DNA of 64,000 nucleotides from contig CAVUCE010000022.1 in the NCBI GenBank assembly GCA_963739985.1, positions 569,575 to 633,574 of the forward strand, given 5' to 3'. The notes beneath the pieces were generated by a model. That model saw only the letters and a program-made list of their open reading frames with translations. It was not told where the DNA came from and did no database searches. This stretch comes from CAVUCE01 sp963739985. Lineage in GTDB: Bacteria > Bacteroidota > Ignavibacteria > Ignavibacteriales > Ignavibacteriaceae. The position numbers and the translations under genes are program-made. The first letter of the stretch is position 1, and each line of letters opens with the position of its first letter. Below, piece by piece: positions 8,767 through 18,362 of the stretch.

Positions 8767-8795
8767 TTGTTAAACTTTTACCGCTTTTATATATT
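8767..8795 (+). promoter_or_regulatory. Candidate sigma-70-like promoter for lptF-lptG
   Basis: TTGTTA (8767-8772) and TATATT (8790-8795) are separated by 17 bases. The predicted transcription start is at about 8801-8802, on the ATG of lptF, and no Shine-Dalgarno precedes that ATG. The mRNA may therefore be leaderless. Bacteroidota use a different -33/-7 consensus, so this is a suggestion only. Confidence 0.35.
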
Positions 8796-8801
8796 GATTA
8801 C

Positions 8802-10187
8802 ATGATTTTATACAGATACATACTTAAGAACCACCTTATTCCTTTTATATTTTCAATTATAACGTTGATGGGAATTTTTTTACTTCAATTTATGATGAAG
8901 TTTGCCGATCAACTTGTTGGAAAAGGATTATCTACATTTGTAATTGCAAAACTTGTCGCTTACAATCTTGCATGGATGGTGGTTTTGGTAGTCCCTATGG
9001 CAACTTTGGTAGCCACCTTAATGGCATTTGGAACAATGTCTCAGAATAATGAGATCACAATAATAAAATCATCTGGGATAAGTCTTTATAAAATGATGCT
9101 TGCTCCCTTTTTAGCGAGTGTTATTATTGGATATTTGCTTTTACTTTTTAATAACGATGTTTTACCTGATGCAAACCATCATGCTAAAACCTTAATGGAT
9201 GATATTTCGAGAAAGAAACCAACTCTTTCACTAGAGCCCGGAGTTTTTTCACAAGAAGTTACAAACTATGCAATTCTTGTTAAGGGAATAAATGAAAAAA
9301 CAAATGAATTAAAAGATGTTTTACTTTATGATTATAGTCAACCGGCAAAAGTTAATGTTGTAACAGCTCAAAAAGGTAAAATTTATTTTTCAGCAAATCA
9401 ATCAAAATTAATTATGGATCTTTGGAACGGTGAGATTCATGAATCCGATGTCTCCCAACCTAATTTTTATCGAAAGCTGGTATTTAAGAAACACAGAATT
9501 GCCATGAACACATCTCAGTTTTCGTTCCAGCAAACCGGTCCGGGAGGCCGACGCGGTGATCGTGAATTAAGTGCCAGTGCTATGCTTCATATTATCGATA
9601 GTCTTAAGATTCAGAAAGCAAACGCAGTAAGCACCCTCAGTAAGTCAGCTGATAAATATCTTTTTGCTGATACAGCGATAATGAAAAATAATATTCCCAC
9701 TGCAAAAATTAATAGACCGGATTTAGTATATTCCAGAGCATTGAATAAAATTAAAACAGCACAAAATGTCCTCATCTCAAACGCAAGCTTAGTTGAAGGG
9801 GTTCAAGACAGATTAAATCAGTATTGGGTTGAAGTCTATAAGAAATATGCTTTACCGGGAGCTTGCATCGTTTTTATTTTAATCGGCGCTCCGCTTGGCG
9901 TTATGGTTAAAAAGGGCGGATTCGGTGTAGCGGCGAGTATAAGTCTTTTCTTCTTTGTAGTTTATTGGGCTTTTCTGATTGGTGGAGAAAAACTTGCGGA
10001 TAGAAATTTGTTATCTCCATTCTGGGGAATGTGGGCGGCAAATGTTTTATTAACTATTGCCGGAATTTTATTAACCACAAAAACTATTCAAGAAAGCGTT
10101 AAGTTGAACTTTTCTTTCCTTAAAAAAATTCTGCCAAAACAATGGCGCAACTTTGATTCGGATGAATATATAAATGAAAATTCTTGA
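8802..10187 (+). CDS. lptF: LptF/LptG-family LPS export permease (first copy)
   Basis: A 461-residue YjgP/YjgQ permease. Three membrane segments in the first 115 residues (starting MILYRYILKNHLIPF, typical of the family) are followed by a periplasmic beta domain and three C-terminal membrane segments (about residues 345-435). The segment NNEITIIKSSGISLYKMMLAPF is the cytoplasmic coupling region. LptF and LptG form the inner-membrane core that, with the LptB ATPase, extracts LPS and feeds it to LptC/LptA. It is about 100 residues longer than E. coli LptF, mostly in the periplasmic part. It overlaps the second permease by 14 bases. No lptB or lptC is in the window. Confidence 0.9.
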   Translation: MILYRYILKNHLIPFIFSIITLMGIFLLQFMMKFADQLVGKGLSTFVIAKLVAYNLAWMVVLVVPMATLVATLMAFGTMSQNNEITIIKSSGISLYKMMLAPFLASVIIGYLLLLFNNDVLPDANHHAKTLMDDISRKKPTLSLEPGVFSQEVTNYAILVKGINEKTNELKDVLLYDYSQPAKVNVVTAQKGKIYFSANQSKLIMDLWNGEIHESDVSQPNFYRKLVFKKHRIAMNTSQFSFQQTGPGGRRGDRELSASAMLHIIDSLKIQKANAVSTLSKSADKYLFADTAIMKNNIPTAKINRPDLVYSRALNKIKTAQNVLISNASLVEGVQDRLNQYWVEVYKKYALPGACIVFILIGAPLGVMVKKGGFGVAASISLFFFVVYWAFLIGGEKLADRNLLSPFWGMWAANVLLTIAGILLTTKTIQESVKLNFSFLKKILPKQWRNFDSDEYINENS

Positions 10188-11256
10188 TAAGTATTTAACC
10201 AAACAATTTATACAAACTATTGTCTTCGGACTTTTTGCATTTACGCTGATCTTTGTAGTTATCGATATGATGGAAAACCTTGATGACTTTATAGATCAGA
10301 ACGTCCCGGCGCATATTATATTTCATTACTATCTGGTTTTCAGTCCCGACATAATAAAATTGATGACTCCTGTGGCAGTACTTTTTGCAGCACTATTTAC
10401 TGTAGGTAAGTCTGCAAATCTCAGCGAATTAACTGCAATAAAATCTAGTGGAGTAAGTATTTACCGGTTCTCAGCACCATTCTTAATTACCACACTTTTT
10501 ATTAGCTTATTCTCTGTATATTTTTCCGGGTATGTTGTTCCACTTGCTAATAAGACAAAACAACATATTGAAATGACATACTTAAATAGAGGTTATAGTT
10601 TTTCCGGGAGCAATTTATTTTTTCAAGATTCAAATACGCGCATTGTAAATATTTCTTTTTTTGATGATTCACGAGATCAGGCAAATCGCGTAAGTATTCA
10701 ATCCTTTGCTAAAAATGATCCAACAAAAATGGTATCAAGAATAGATGCGGTTAATATGGTTTATGATTCCTTAAGTAACAGTTGGACTGCACATAGAGGC
10801 GTTAAGCGTACCTTTGAAGACAGCACTCAAACCGCTCAATATTTTACTGTTCTAAAAATTACAAATCTTAATTTCACTCCAAAAGAACTAAGAACGAAGC
10901 AGCAAAAGCCTGAGGAGATGAATCTTACCGAACTTAAAAACTCCATAAATACACAAAAGAAAGCAGGTATAGATCCAACAAATACTTTAATTGAATATTA
11001 TTCGCGTTATTCATTTCCGATGGCAAGTTTAGTTGTTGTATTATTTGGTTTACCTATTTCAGCTAATAAAAGAAAAGGCGGATTGGCAGTTCAGGTGGGA
11101 ATAAATATTCTGGTTACTTTTATATATTTGGTATTTATGAAAGTAAGCCAGGCTTTTGGTAAAAATGGAGCAATGAACCCTTTACTTACAGCCTGGCTAG
11201 CAAATTTAATATTCTTAGCGGGAGCCCTTATTAACTTCCCAAGAATTCGTCAATAA
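10174..11256 (+). CDS. lptG: LptF/LptG-family LPS export permease (second copy)
   Basis: A 360-residue permease of the same family and the usual partner of the preceding gene. It starts MKILDKYLTKQFIQT and has three N-terminal membrane segments, with the coupling segment SELTAIKSSGVSIYRFSAPF at about residues 90-108. A beta-jellyroll periplasmic domain follows, then three C-terminal segments. Its start lies inside the end of the first gene, so they are translationally coupled and made in equal amounts, as expected for a heterodimer. Which one corresponds to F or G is assigned by order only. Confidence 0.88.
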   Translation: MKILDKYLTKQFIQTIVFGLFAFTLIFVVIDMMENLDDFIDQNVPAHIIFHYYLVFSPDIIKLMTPVAVLFAALFTVGKSANLSELTAIKSSGVSIYRFSAPFLITTLFISLFSVYFSGYVVPLANKTKQHIEMTYLNRGYSFSGSNLFFQDSNTRIVNISFFDDSRDQANRVSIQSFAKNDPTKMVSRIDAVNMVYDSLSNSWTAHRGVKRTFEDSTQTAQYFTVLKITNLNFTPKELRTKQQKPEEMNLTELKNSINTQKKAGIDPTNTLIEYYSRYSFPMASLVVVLFGLPISANKRKGGLAVQVGINILVTFIYLVFMKVSQAFGKNGAMNPLLTAWLANLIFLAGALINFPRIRQ

Positions 11257-11258
11257 TT

Positions 11259-12674
11259 TTAGAACTTCCATCTTGAGCCAAATGATATAGATACAAATTT
11301 TGCCGAGTTTGACAATAAAGATTGTAAATCATTTGTTGCTAGATTAAATTCAACAATGTCGGCATCAACTCCTAATCCGACAGCCCAGCGAAATCCCAAC
11401 AAACCTCCAAATGAAAAACCGGTGCGTACATACGGAATCCAGTTTCCGGGTTTCCACTCGGCACCAAGCGATATTCTCGGCTGCGAACTATTCCCTGGCT
11501 GATCATTAAAACCTTGATTATAATCTGCTGCTAATAATAATGTTCCCGGAATCGGGTTATGCACCTCATCAAAAAAGTAAGACGCACCTAAACGTAACGC
11601 CGTTGGAAGTGATGAACTAAGTTCACCGCCCGGAGTTTGAACTCCTACTAACTTATTTTTTAAAGAATCACGCTGAGCTTGATCAGCAATATCGTCTAGC
11701 TTTATATTACCTGTACCCGTAAAATGCGCTGTATGGGTAGTCCAATTAACGCTGCCAATATCAGTAATTGCAAAAGCAAATCTCCACACGTTCTGGTACG
11801 TAGTCGAAAATCCGAGGTCAAAGCCAAATCCGCTTCCGGCCGGCGTTGGAAAAGGTCCGCCGTTTGAACCGGAATCAGTTGAATCAAATTTGTATTGCAC
11901 ACCTAAATCCTCGGAGAATGCGGAAAAAGCTTTAAAATTCGCATCACCGGTTATTGTATAATCACTACTTGTCTGCAGCGTTGTATTTACTTGTTCTGAA
12001 GTTACATAAGCAAAACCTTGTACAATTTTTAATGAAAGACCTGCATTAAAATCACCAAATCCTTGAGGTAGAAAATCTTTAAAGCTTCTGGCGTAAGTGA
12101 GTGAGTAATCTCTGAGCCACCATGCATTAGCATTAGCATCGCTAAAGTCATAAGTTTTACCAGCCGTGTTACCCGATAGTCCTAAATCCGCAAGTGCTCT
12201 GGGAAAGATAAATTGTCCTTCTACTTGGTCATTAATTGAAAATCCGAAAGCTCCGACTTCATCATTAACTTTGTAACTAACAGAAAGTAAGTTTAATGAT
12301 ACATTTGCAAATACTAATCCGCCATTATCAAAAAGTGAATTTAATCTATCTTTATCTGCTTGTGAAAGATACCTGCCTTGTCCATTTACTCCGCCAAAAA
12401 AATAATTTAGATCATCCAGACTCATAAAATCGGTTCCGCCCTTTATACTCAATGTAGGAAGAGGCAAAACAGTTGAGAAATCTATAGTATGATCAGCTTT
12501 AAACATTAAGTTTGATGGATTTATTCCGATTGAATAAACACCATTTGATGTTGCGTTATAAGTTTTTGCTAATCCCATCGCTCTTGCATCAACAGATCCG
12601 GCAGAGCCGTATTGTGCATAAGTAGAAGAAGCTATTATACCAACAATTGTAATAATTAAAAATATTTTTTTCAT
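11259..12674 (-). CDS. DUF5723-type outer-membrane beta-barrel protein
   Basis: About 471 residues from the ATG at 12674, which has an ideal AGGAGG ribosome site. The upstream in-frame extension lies inside the neighbouring gene and is ignored. The N-terminus MKKIFLIITIVGIIASSTYA is a signal peptide cleaved before QYGSAG. The mature start (VDARAMGLAKTYNATSNGVYSIGINPSNL) has the Asn-Pro signature seen in Bacteroidota outer-membrane proteins of the PorV/DUF5723 kind. Alternating amphipathic strands run to the final aromatic strand ending SFGSRWKF, a typical barrel end. It follows the unknown secreted protein by 13 bases, so the two are co-transcribed. A barrel in the outer membrane is likely; ligand and role are unknown. 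Confidence 0.78.
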   Translation of the reverse strand: MKKIFLIITIVGIIASSTYAQYGSAGSVDARAMGLAKTYNATSNGVYSIGINPSNLMFKADHTIDFSTVLPLPTLSIKGGTDFMSLDDLNYFFGGVNGQGRYLSQADKDRLNSLFDNGGLVFANVSLNLLSVSYKVNDEVGAFGFSINDQVEGQFIFPRALADLGLSGNTAGKTYDFSDANANAWWLRDYSLTYARSFKDFLPQGFGDFNAGLSLKIVQGFAYVTSEQVNTTLQTSSDYTITGDANFKAFSAFSEDLGVQYKFDSTDSGSNGGPFPTPAGSGFGFDLGFSTTYQNVWRFAFAITDIGSVNWTTHTAHFTGTGNIKLDDIADQAQRDSLKNKLVGVQTPGGELSSSLPTALRLGASYFFDEVHNPIPGTLLLAADYNQGFNDQPGNSSQPRISLGAEWKPGNWIPYVRTGFSFGGLLGFRWAVGLGVDADIVEFNLATNDLQSLLSNSAKFVSISFGSRWKF

Positions 12675-12687
12675 AATAATCTGCCTC

Positions 12688-14277
12688 CTACTTATTTGAT
12701 GACGGATCAAGTTTATAAGTAACTCCACCATATGCTTTAACTTTTATTTCATCATTAGGACGAATAGCAACGGTTGGAGGCGGATTATTATATGCATCTC
12801 TTGTTCTAACACTCACGGTATAAATCGCGTAATAGGCGTCTGCTAATTTAGCGATCCGGGAAGAATCTAAAACTACTTTGTTCGAACCTGCTGTTGTGGA
12901 AGTTACTTCTCCATTTGCACCAACATCGGCCCCTAAGAAATAAAGAGAATCATTTCCGGTAGTTGTATTTTGAACTGAGAATAATGGGTTGTAATTCTGA
13001 TCAGTAACAACAACATTTATCCATGCCGTTAACGGGATTCCATTTTCAACATCAATATTTAAGTTAGCAGCCCTTCCTTTTCTTATATTGTCTCTATCAT
13101 CATTACTTAAATCAATTGACGTAGTATCCGTTATTGATGATTTTTTGAGTGCCATAAAACTTGTTGAAGAAAAGCTTGCTTTAAATTTAACCGAATCTTT
13201 ATCTGTGGCGCTTCCGGTTGTGTTATTCGGATTCATTATATATTCAGCTTTAAGCAGAATTTTATCGGGTAAGAAAGACATAAATGAATTAATGTTGCTG
13301 CCTGTTTTTGAGAAAGTTTTGTGGTAATCACCATTTGTGAACAAAAAAGTTAAGTTTTGATTGCCGGTGCTATCTTTCAAATAAAATTGTGTTCCGTCAC
13401 TTCTTTCACCAATTATATTTAAATTTTTAACTTCAATATCAAAGGGATTAGGATAAGGTGAAGAATAATTAGCATCCAGATCTAAACTGGCATCTCGTAA
13501 AAATGCTTTACCTCTGTAATCTTTTGCGCTTCCTAAATCAATACTAAAGGATTCGGTTTGCTCCCCGAGTGATTTTTTGGGTATGTAGCCTGTAACAGTC
13601 TTAAAAAGGAAATCACTACTATAAAAGCTAGCAATAATGTTTGTACCTGTAGTTACAGTTGCCTTAACATCAAGAATGATCATAAGACTATTTTTTAAGA
13701 AAGGAGGTTGCGCTGCCGGCAATCTGTACTTATAACTAGAAAAATCCACGGTAACAGAATCTTGACCTTTCGATGGAATGCTTTTGCTGATACTAAAAGG
13801 ATTCCCATCATTTTTTATAATTCCAGGAACCGTAAGAGTAACGTTAACCGGAACAAGTGATGGATTACTTATATTATACGAAAACGTCCCGCTTTGAAAA
13901 GTAGCGCTATCAATCTTAGCACCTTCCGGAAAAGTTAAATAAATTGTGTTGCTTCCATTATTATCTGCAGGAATTATATTATTCCTACTATTAGTACCTT
14001 GCGTAACTTTTATAAATTGAGAAATACCGACCGATTGATTGTAGTCATCAGATTGAAGTATGTATATACTATTTTCAGGAGTAGTTCCCGATACCGAGAT
14101 ATATTCTTGATCTTTTATGATATCATCCAAAGTATAGGAGCGATTTATAATAGGTAAGTTCAAATCAACGTCCCACTGGGGCGCAATAATATCCGATGGA
14201 ATATCTACACAACCATACCTAAATAAGGATAATAGTATTATTATGATTGGCAAAAAAAACGAATAACGTTTTTGCAT
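12688..14277 (-). CDS. Unknown secreted beta-rich protein, partner of the DUF5723 barrel
   Basis: A 529-residue exported protein. The leader MQKRYSFFLPIIIILLSLF is followed by RYGC, a possible but imperfect lipobox. CCGGAG precedes the ATG. The mature part is Ser/Thr/Asn-rich, with repeated strand-turn patterns such as LTVPGIIKNDGNPFSISKSIPS and SSTSFMALKKSS, suggesting several Ig- or cohesin-like beta domains. I do not recognise a family. It sits immediately upstream of a predicted outer-membrane barrel in one operon, so a surface-associated role with that barrel is likely. There is no C-terminal T9SS sorting motif, unlike the next gene upstream. Confidence 0.7.
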   Translation of the reverse strand: MQKRYSFFLPIIIILLSLFRYGCVDIPSDIIAPQWDVDLNLPIINRSYTLDDIIKDQEYISVSGTTPENSIYILQSDDYNQSVGISQFIKVTQGTNSRNNIIPADNNGSNTIYLTFPEGAKIDSATFQSGTFSYNISNPSLVPVNVTLTVPGIIKNDGNPFSISKSIPSKGQDSVTVDFSSYKYRLPAAQPPFLKNSLMIILDVKATVTTGTNIIASFYSSDFLFKTVTGYIPKKSLGEQTESFSIDLGSAKDYRGKAFLRDASLDLDANYSSPYPNPFDIEVKNLNIIGERSDGTQFYLKDSTGNQNLTFLFTNGDYHKTFSKTGSNINSFMSFLPDKILLKAEYIMNPNNTTGSATDKDSVKFKASFSSTSFMALKKSSITDTTSIDLSNDDRDNIRKGRAANLNIDVENGIPLTAWINVVVTDQNYNPLFSVQNTTTGNDSLYFLGADVGANGEVTSTTAGSNKVVLDSSRIAKLADAYYAIYTVSVRTRDAYNNPPPTVAIRPNDEIKVKAYGGVTYKLDPSSNK

Positions 14278-14322
14278 AAAAAGCTCCGGGTTTATTAAAA
14301 TACTTTATAGTATATATGAAAA

Positions 14323-14347
14323 ATGCGGTTGAGACCATCAACCGCAT
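14323..14347 (-). terminator. Hairpin terminator after the T9SS cargo gene
   Basis: ATGCGGTTGA (14323-14332) and TCAACCGCAT (14338-14347) form a perfect 10-bp stem with a five-base loop. On the minus strand TTTT follows the stem. It lies 20 bases past the stop of the gene at 14367. Confidence 0.8.
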
Positions 14348-14366
14348 GTGGAGAGAAATAAAATTA

Positions 14367-15299
14367 TTACTTTAGATAAAGCATTTTGCGAGTTTTAACG
14401 TAATTATTTGTTCTTAACTCATAAATATAAAGACCGGTTGATAAGTTAGCTCCGTCAAAATTAACAGAGTGAATACCGGCATCTTTTGTACCTTTAACTA
14501 AAGTTGCAACTTTAACACCAAGTATATTGTACACATTTAACTCGATGTAAGATCTTTGTGGTAATGCATACTCAATAGTAGTAGATGGGTTAAACGGATT
14601 AGGATAATTTTGTTTCAAAGAATACTGTGAAGGTACAGTACTTGCTAATGTTTTATCTTTCACATCCGTAAGTTGATCTTTATTTCCACCAACAACTTTT
14701 GAGAAGTGACTTATATATGCAACAATTGCTGTATCGGAAATATCGGTAGTAATACCTGAGGAAACATAATTATCACTTCCTTCATCATATAAGAAACTTA
14801 AAACTGATACTAAATTAAATCCCGACTTTGATATAAAATCATTAAAAGCCGCAGTACGCTTTAGAGTTAATACAGCATGTTTTCCGTTGGCAAAGTTAAA
14901 CGGTGATGATTGATAAACTCCTTTGATCTGTACGAGGAAATTTGCTTTGAAAAAGAATGAACTTCCTTTTGAGTCATCCCCAAACATACCACCTGATGTA
15001 ACATCGGCTAAATTAAAATAAAATGTAACGTCATCATTTAATGATCCTAATTCAAACTGGAATGATGAACCCACCAGAGCATCATATAAAGGTTGAGCAA
15101 AACTGTACTTTGAATCTAATTGATGATTTTGAATAACGTATAGCTGACCTTCATTAATTGTGTCTGACGTAAATTCAACCGTAGCTGTAGGTAATGTAAT
15201 TGAGAATTTGATTATTACTTTATGTGCTGTTTGAGCATGTACAAAGTTAATAGAGAGAGCAACGATCAAAGTAACTAAAATGTAGCGAAGTTTATTCAT
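14367..15299 (-). CDS. Secreted protein with T9SS type A C-terminal sorting domain
   Basis: A 310-residue exported protein. The signal peptide ends FVHAQ. The middle part (about residues 25-215) is a beta-rich domain I do not recognise. The last 85 residues form a Por secretion system sorting domain: QNYPNPFNPSTTIEYALP, then LNVYNILGVKVATLV, GTKDAGIHSVNFDGANLSTG and LYIYELRTNN, ending KTRKMLYLK. This domain targets proteins through the type IX system to the cell surface or outside. The YPNPFNPSTTI wording is typical of Ignavibacteria and relatives. It has its own terminator and, from 15300 upstream, a long leader. No T9SS machinery gene is in the window. Confidence 0.88.
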   Translation of the reverse strand: MNKLRYILVTLIVALSINFVHAQTAHKVIIKFSITLPTATVEFTSDTINEGQLYVIQNHQLDSKYSFAQPLYDALVGSSFQFELGSLNDDVTFYFNLADVTSGGMFGDDSKGSSFFFKANFLVQIKGVYQSSPFNFANGKHAVLTLKRTAAFNDFISKSGFNLVSVLSFLYDEGSDNYVSSGITTDISDTAIVAYISHFSKVVGGNKDQLTDVKDKTLASTVPSQYSLKQNYPNPFNPSTTIEYALPQRSYIELNVYNILGVKVATLVKGTKDAGIHSVNFDGANLSTGLYIYELRTNNYVKTRKMLYLK

Positions 15300-15453
15300 A
15301 AGACCTTATCCTAAGATTAATTATAATTATTTTTTAAAATCTAAACACAATAATTGGAAGAATAAAGTAAAAAAGGAAGAAGTTAATCCGCAAATGGAAG
15401 AATTGTGTTAAATATAACATCTAACTCTATTATCGACTAGAAAACGAAAAAGT

Positions 15454-15786
15454 TTAGTTTACTTTTTCATCTTTTTTTGGTGGAACAAATCCAAAATGCT
15501 GATTCTGGGGAGATTCAATATTTATCTCCCCGAATCTAGTTTCAAATTTATCTATATTATCTTTAAGTGCTTTTAGCAACATTTTAGCGTGTTGCGGAGT
15601 GGTAATAATCCGAGCATGTACTTTTGCTTTAGGAACACCGGGCACAATTCGAGTAAAATCAATTATAAATTCTGCCGGTGAATGAGTAATAATTGCTAAA
15701 TTAGAATATATCCCTTCAGCTTCTTTTTCACCTAGTTCAATGTTTATCTGCTGCCCTTGCTGATTCTGATTATTATTCTGTGCCAT
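15454..15786 (-). CDS. DUF3467-domain protein
   Basis: About 110 residues from the ATG at 15786; a TTG nine codons earlier is possible but less likely. A Gln/Asn-rich N-terminus leads into the DUF3467 pattern: EAEGIYSNLAIITHSPAEFIIDF, VPGVPKAKVHARIITTPQHAKMLL, and a helix ending with the KFETRFG stretch. The family is small and widespread and has no firm function. It is cytoplasmic, with no signal. It follows the TPR protein by about 40 bases and is probably co-transcribed with it. Confidence 0.85.
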   Translation of the reverse strand: MAQNNNQNQQGQQINIELGEKEAEGIYSNLAIITHSPAEFIIDFTRIVPGVPKAKVHARIITTPQHAKMLLKALKDNIDKFETRFGEINIESPQNQHFGFVPPKKDEKVN

Positions 15787-15827
15787 ATTAAATTCAATAT
15801 CCTTATCTAGCAATTATTTTCTAAAAT

Positions 15828-16997
15828 TTATTTACGTAACTTATCTGCTTCGTTAAAAGCAGCTTGTGCTTCTTTTTGATGACCTAAAACTGTGTAAACT
15901 TTTCCGAGCAATTCCCACATTTGAGCGTCATCGCCTTTCATTTTAGTAACTTTTTCTAAGTACGGTAAAGCTTGTTCATATTTTGTTTTATACTCAGTAT
16001 TATCCATTTCACCTTTTGCATCGGCTTCTTTATTCATTTCTGTTCCCCAGCGAACATAGGTAACAGCAAGGTTGTAAATTGCATTTTGATACTCAGGGTC
16101 AATTTCAACGGCTTTTTTAAATTGTTCTTCGGCACCTTTGAAATCTTTAGATCCTAACAACAGAACACCGTAATTGTAACGATAATATTTGTTGTTTGGT
16201 TCTTCTTTCACTCCGTCTTTGAAAGCATCAATTGCTACATCAATTTTATGAGCGCCGATATAGGAGTTTGAAAGGAGTAAGAGAATATCTGAATTGTGAG
16301 GGAAATATTTTCTTCCATCTTGTAATACATTAATTGCTTTATCATAATAACTCATATATTGAACACTATCTTGGACTTTTCCGTCAGTTTTATACTGAGC
16401 TTTAAGGTTTGTAGCTTTATTATAATAAATCTCGCCTAAATATCTGTAACCATCGGCGGAGTGTTCCTTGTCAACCAATTTTTCAAGTGGAGAAATTGCT
16501 TTATCATATTCTTGAGCACTTAAATAAACAAATGCCAAATTCTTATAAGTATCTGATGAATCAGGCTCTAATTTTATTGCGGTATCAAAAGCATTAGCCG
16601 ATTTGTCGTAATAAACTTTGGAACTGTCCTTGTTCGTAGTGCCATTTCCTTTTTGATAATACCCAACACCTCTATTAAAAAGGTTTGCCCAATAAAATCT
16701 TTTTTGATCATCAATATTTTTTTCAAATTTTTTGCTGATATTCAAAGAATTTTGAAATGCGTCCATCATATTAGAATAATCTTCTTTATTACCATAAACA
16801 ACACCTAACAAATAGTATCCTTCATCGCTTTTAGGATTTTTAGCTACTTCTTTCTTCAACGATTCAAGAGCTTTATCATAATTTTTCTGTTGAATATATA
16901 ATTTAGCACTAGTTATTTCGGTAGATGCACACTCAAATCCAGTGAAAAGCATTCCGAATAACATCAATACACCAACTAGTATTTTTGTCCGCTGCAT
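15828..16997 (-). CDS. Tetratricopeptide-repeat protein, exported
   Basis: A 389-residue protein with an N-terminal hydrophobic leader (MQRTKILVGVLMLFGMLFTG). A Cys follows at position 23, but Glu at -1 is atypical for a lipobox. From about residue 35 onward there are many TPR units, for example NYDKALESLKKEVAKNPKSDEGYYLLG, EYDKAISPLEKLVD, DFKGAEEQFKKAVEIDPEYQNAIYNLA and HQKEAQAAFNEADKL. TPR arrays are protein-protein scaffolds, so this is probably a periplasmic assembly or adaptor protein. It is divergent from the adenosine deaminase operon. Partner unknown. Confidence 0.85.
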   Translation of the reverse strand: MQRTKILVGVLMLFGMLFTGFECASTEITSAKLYIQQKNYDKALESLKKEVAKNPKSDEGYYLLGVVYGNKEDYSNMMDAFQNSLNISKKFEKNIDDQKRFYWANLFNRGVGYYQKGNGTTNKDSSKVYYDKSANAFDTAIKLEPDSSDTYKNLAFVYLSAQEYDKAISPLEKLVDKEHSADGYRYLGEIYYNKATNLKAQYKTDGKVQDSVQYMSYYDKAINVLQDGRKYFPHNSDILLLLSNSYIGAHKIDVAIDAFKDGVKEEPNNKYYRYNYGVLLLGSKDFKGAEEQFKKAVEIDPEYQNAIYNLAVTYVRWGTEMNKEADAKGEMDNTEYKTKYEQALPYLEKVTKMKGDDAQMWELLGKVYTVLGHQKEAQAAFNEADKLRK

Positions 16998-17237
16998 TCT
17001 TCTAACTCCATGTGATTTTCAAATTAATTGTTTAAACTTAGTATATTAGGCCCCGATAGTCAAGATTAAATAGGATTACTAATTTACAAAAACTTTACAA
17101 TTGTTATGAATATTTCCCCAATATTTTTATATAAAATTGTGATGTAAAATAATAATCTATTTCCTTCGGTTAATTGCTATTTTAAATTGATTTTACAGAT
17201 TAAAAAGAATATTTTTAAGACTAAAAGCGAGGTTATC

Positions 17238-18362
17238 TTGACTTCTGAACAAATAGTTAAAACCGTACCTAAAGTATTACTTCACGATCATCTTGATGGC
17301 GGACTAAGACCCCAAACCGTTATTGATCTTGCAAAAGAATTAAAATACAACAAACTACCGACAAAAGATCCCGGGGAACTAGGAAATTGGTTTCATAGGG
17401 GAGCAAATAAGGGAAATTTGGTTGAATATCTTCAAGGATTTGAACACACGTGCGCTGTTATGCAAACCAAAGAAGGTTTGGAAAGAACTGCGTATGAAAT
17501 GATGGAAGATATGAAAAATGATGGAGTTTGTTATGTAGAAACTCGATTTGCTCCGGTCTTCCATACTTCTAAAGGACTTTACCACGAGGATGTTGTAAAC
17601 GCGGTGTTAGAAGGATTGGAAAAAGGGAAAAGAGATTTTGGAGTTGGTTACGGATTAATTCTTTGCGGTATGAGAAATATGAAAAATACTCTTGAAATAG
17701 CTGAACTTGCAGTTAATTATAGAAATAAGGGTGTTGTAGGTTTTGATCTTGCAGGCGAAGAAGGTGGTTATCCTCCTAAAAAACATGTAGATGCATTTCA
17801 GTTTATTCAGCGATCTAACTTTAACATAACAATTCACGCAGGCGAAGCTTTTGGTCAAGAATCTATTTGGCAAGCTATTCAGTGGTGCGGTGCTCATCGA
17901 ATAGGTCACGCTACTCATCTTGCTGAGGATTTTACCCTGGACAAAGACGGAAATGTTGTGGGCTTTGGAGATTTAGCTCAGTATGTATTAGATAAGAGAA
18001 TTCCATTAGAAATTTGCTTATTAAGCAACGTTCATACCGGTGCAATTGATAAAATTGAAAACCATCCATTCGGTAAATTCTTTAAGAATAAGTTTAGAGT
18101 AACAATCAATACTGATGATCGGCTTATGAGTGATACTACTATGACAAAAGAATTTTTGGTTGCGATTGAGAATTTTAATTTAAATTTGGATGATGTAGAA
18201 AAAATTACTCTTAATTCCATGAAGTCTGCATTTATTCCATATAAAGAAAGACTCCACTATATTTACGATATTATTAAACCCGGCTTTCAGACTATCAGAG
18301 AGCAATTAATGTCACTAAAAAATTATGCAGGAGAAAATGAAGAAACTATTCACAAACTATAA
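17238..18362 (+). CDS. add: Adenosine deaminase
   Basis: A zinc TIM-barrel deaminase of about 375 residues. I take the TTG at 17238, which has GAGG five bases upstream; an earlier TTG at 17187 has no site. All family motifs are intact: HDHLDG metal ligands (His16, His18), the ETRFAP strand, HAGE (His200, catalytic Glu203), HRIGHATHL, and TDDRLMS with Asp293/Asp294. It converts adenosine (or deoxyadenosine) to inosine and ammonia for purine salvage. It heads a plus-strand operon; the next gene starts inside its last codons. Confidence 0.93.
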   Translation: MTSEQIVKTVPKVLLHDHLDGGLRPQTVIDLAKELKYNKLPTKDPGELGNWFHRGANKGNLVEYLQGFEHTCAVMQTKEGLERTAYEMMEDMKNDGVCYVETRFAPVFHTSKGLYHEDVVNAVLEGLEKGKRDFGVGYGLILCGMRNMKNTLEIAELAVNYRNKGVVGFDLAGEEGGYPPKKHVDAFQFIQRSNFNITIHAGEAFGQESIWQAIQWCGAHRIGHATHLAEDFTLDKDGNVVGFGDLAQYVLDKRIPLEICLLSNVHTGAIDKIENHPFGKFFKNKFRVTINTDDRLMSDTTMTKEFLVAIENFNLNLDDVEKITLNSMKSAFIPYKERLHYIYDIIKPGFQTIREQLMSLKNYAGENEETIHKL

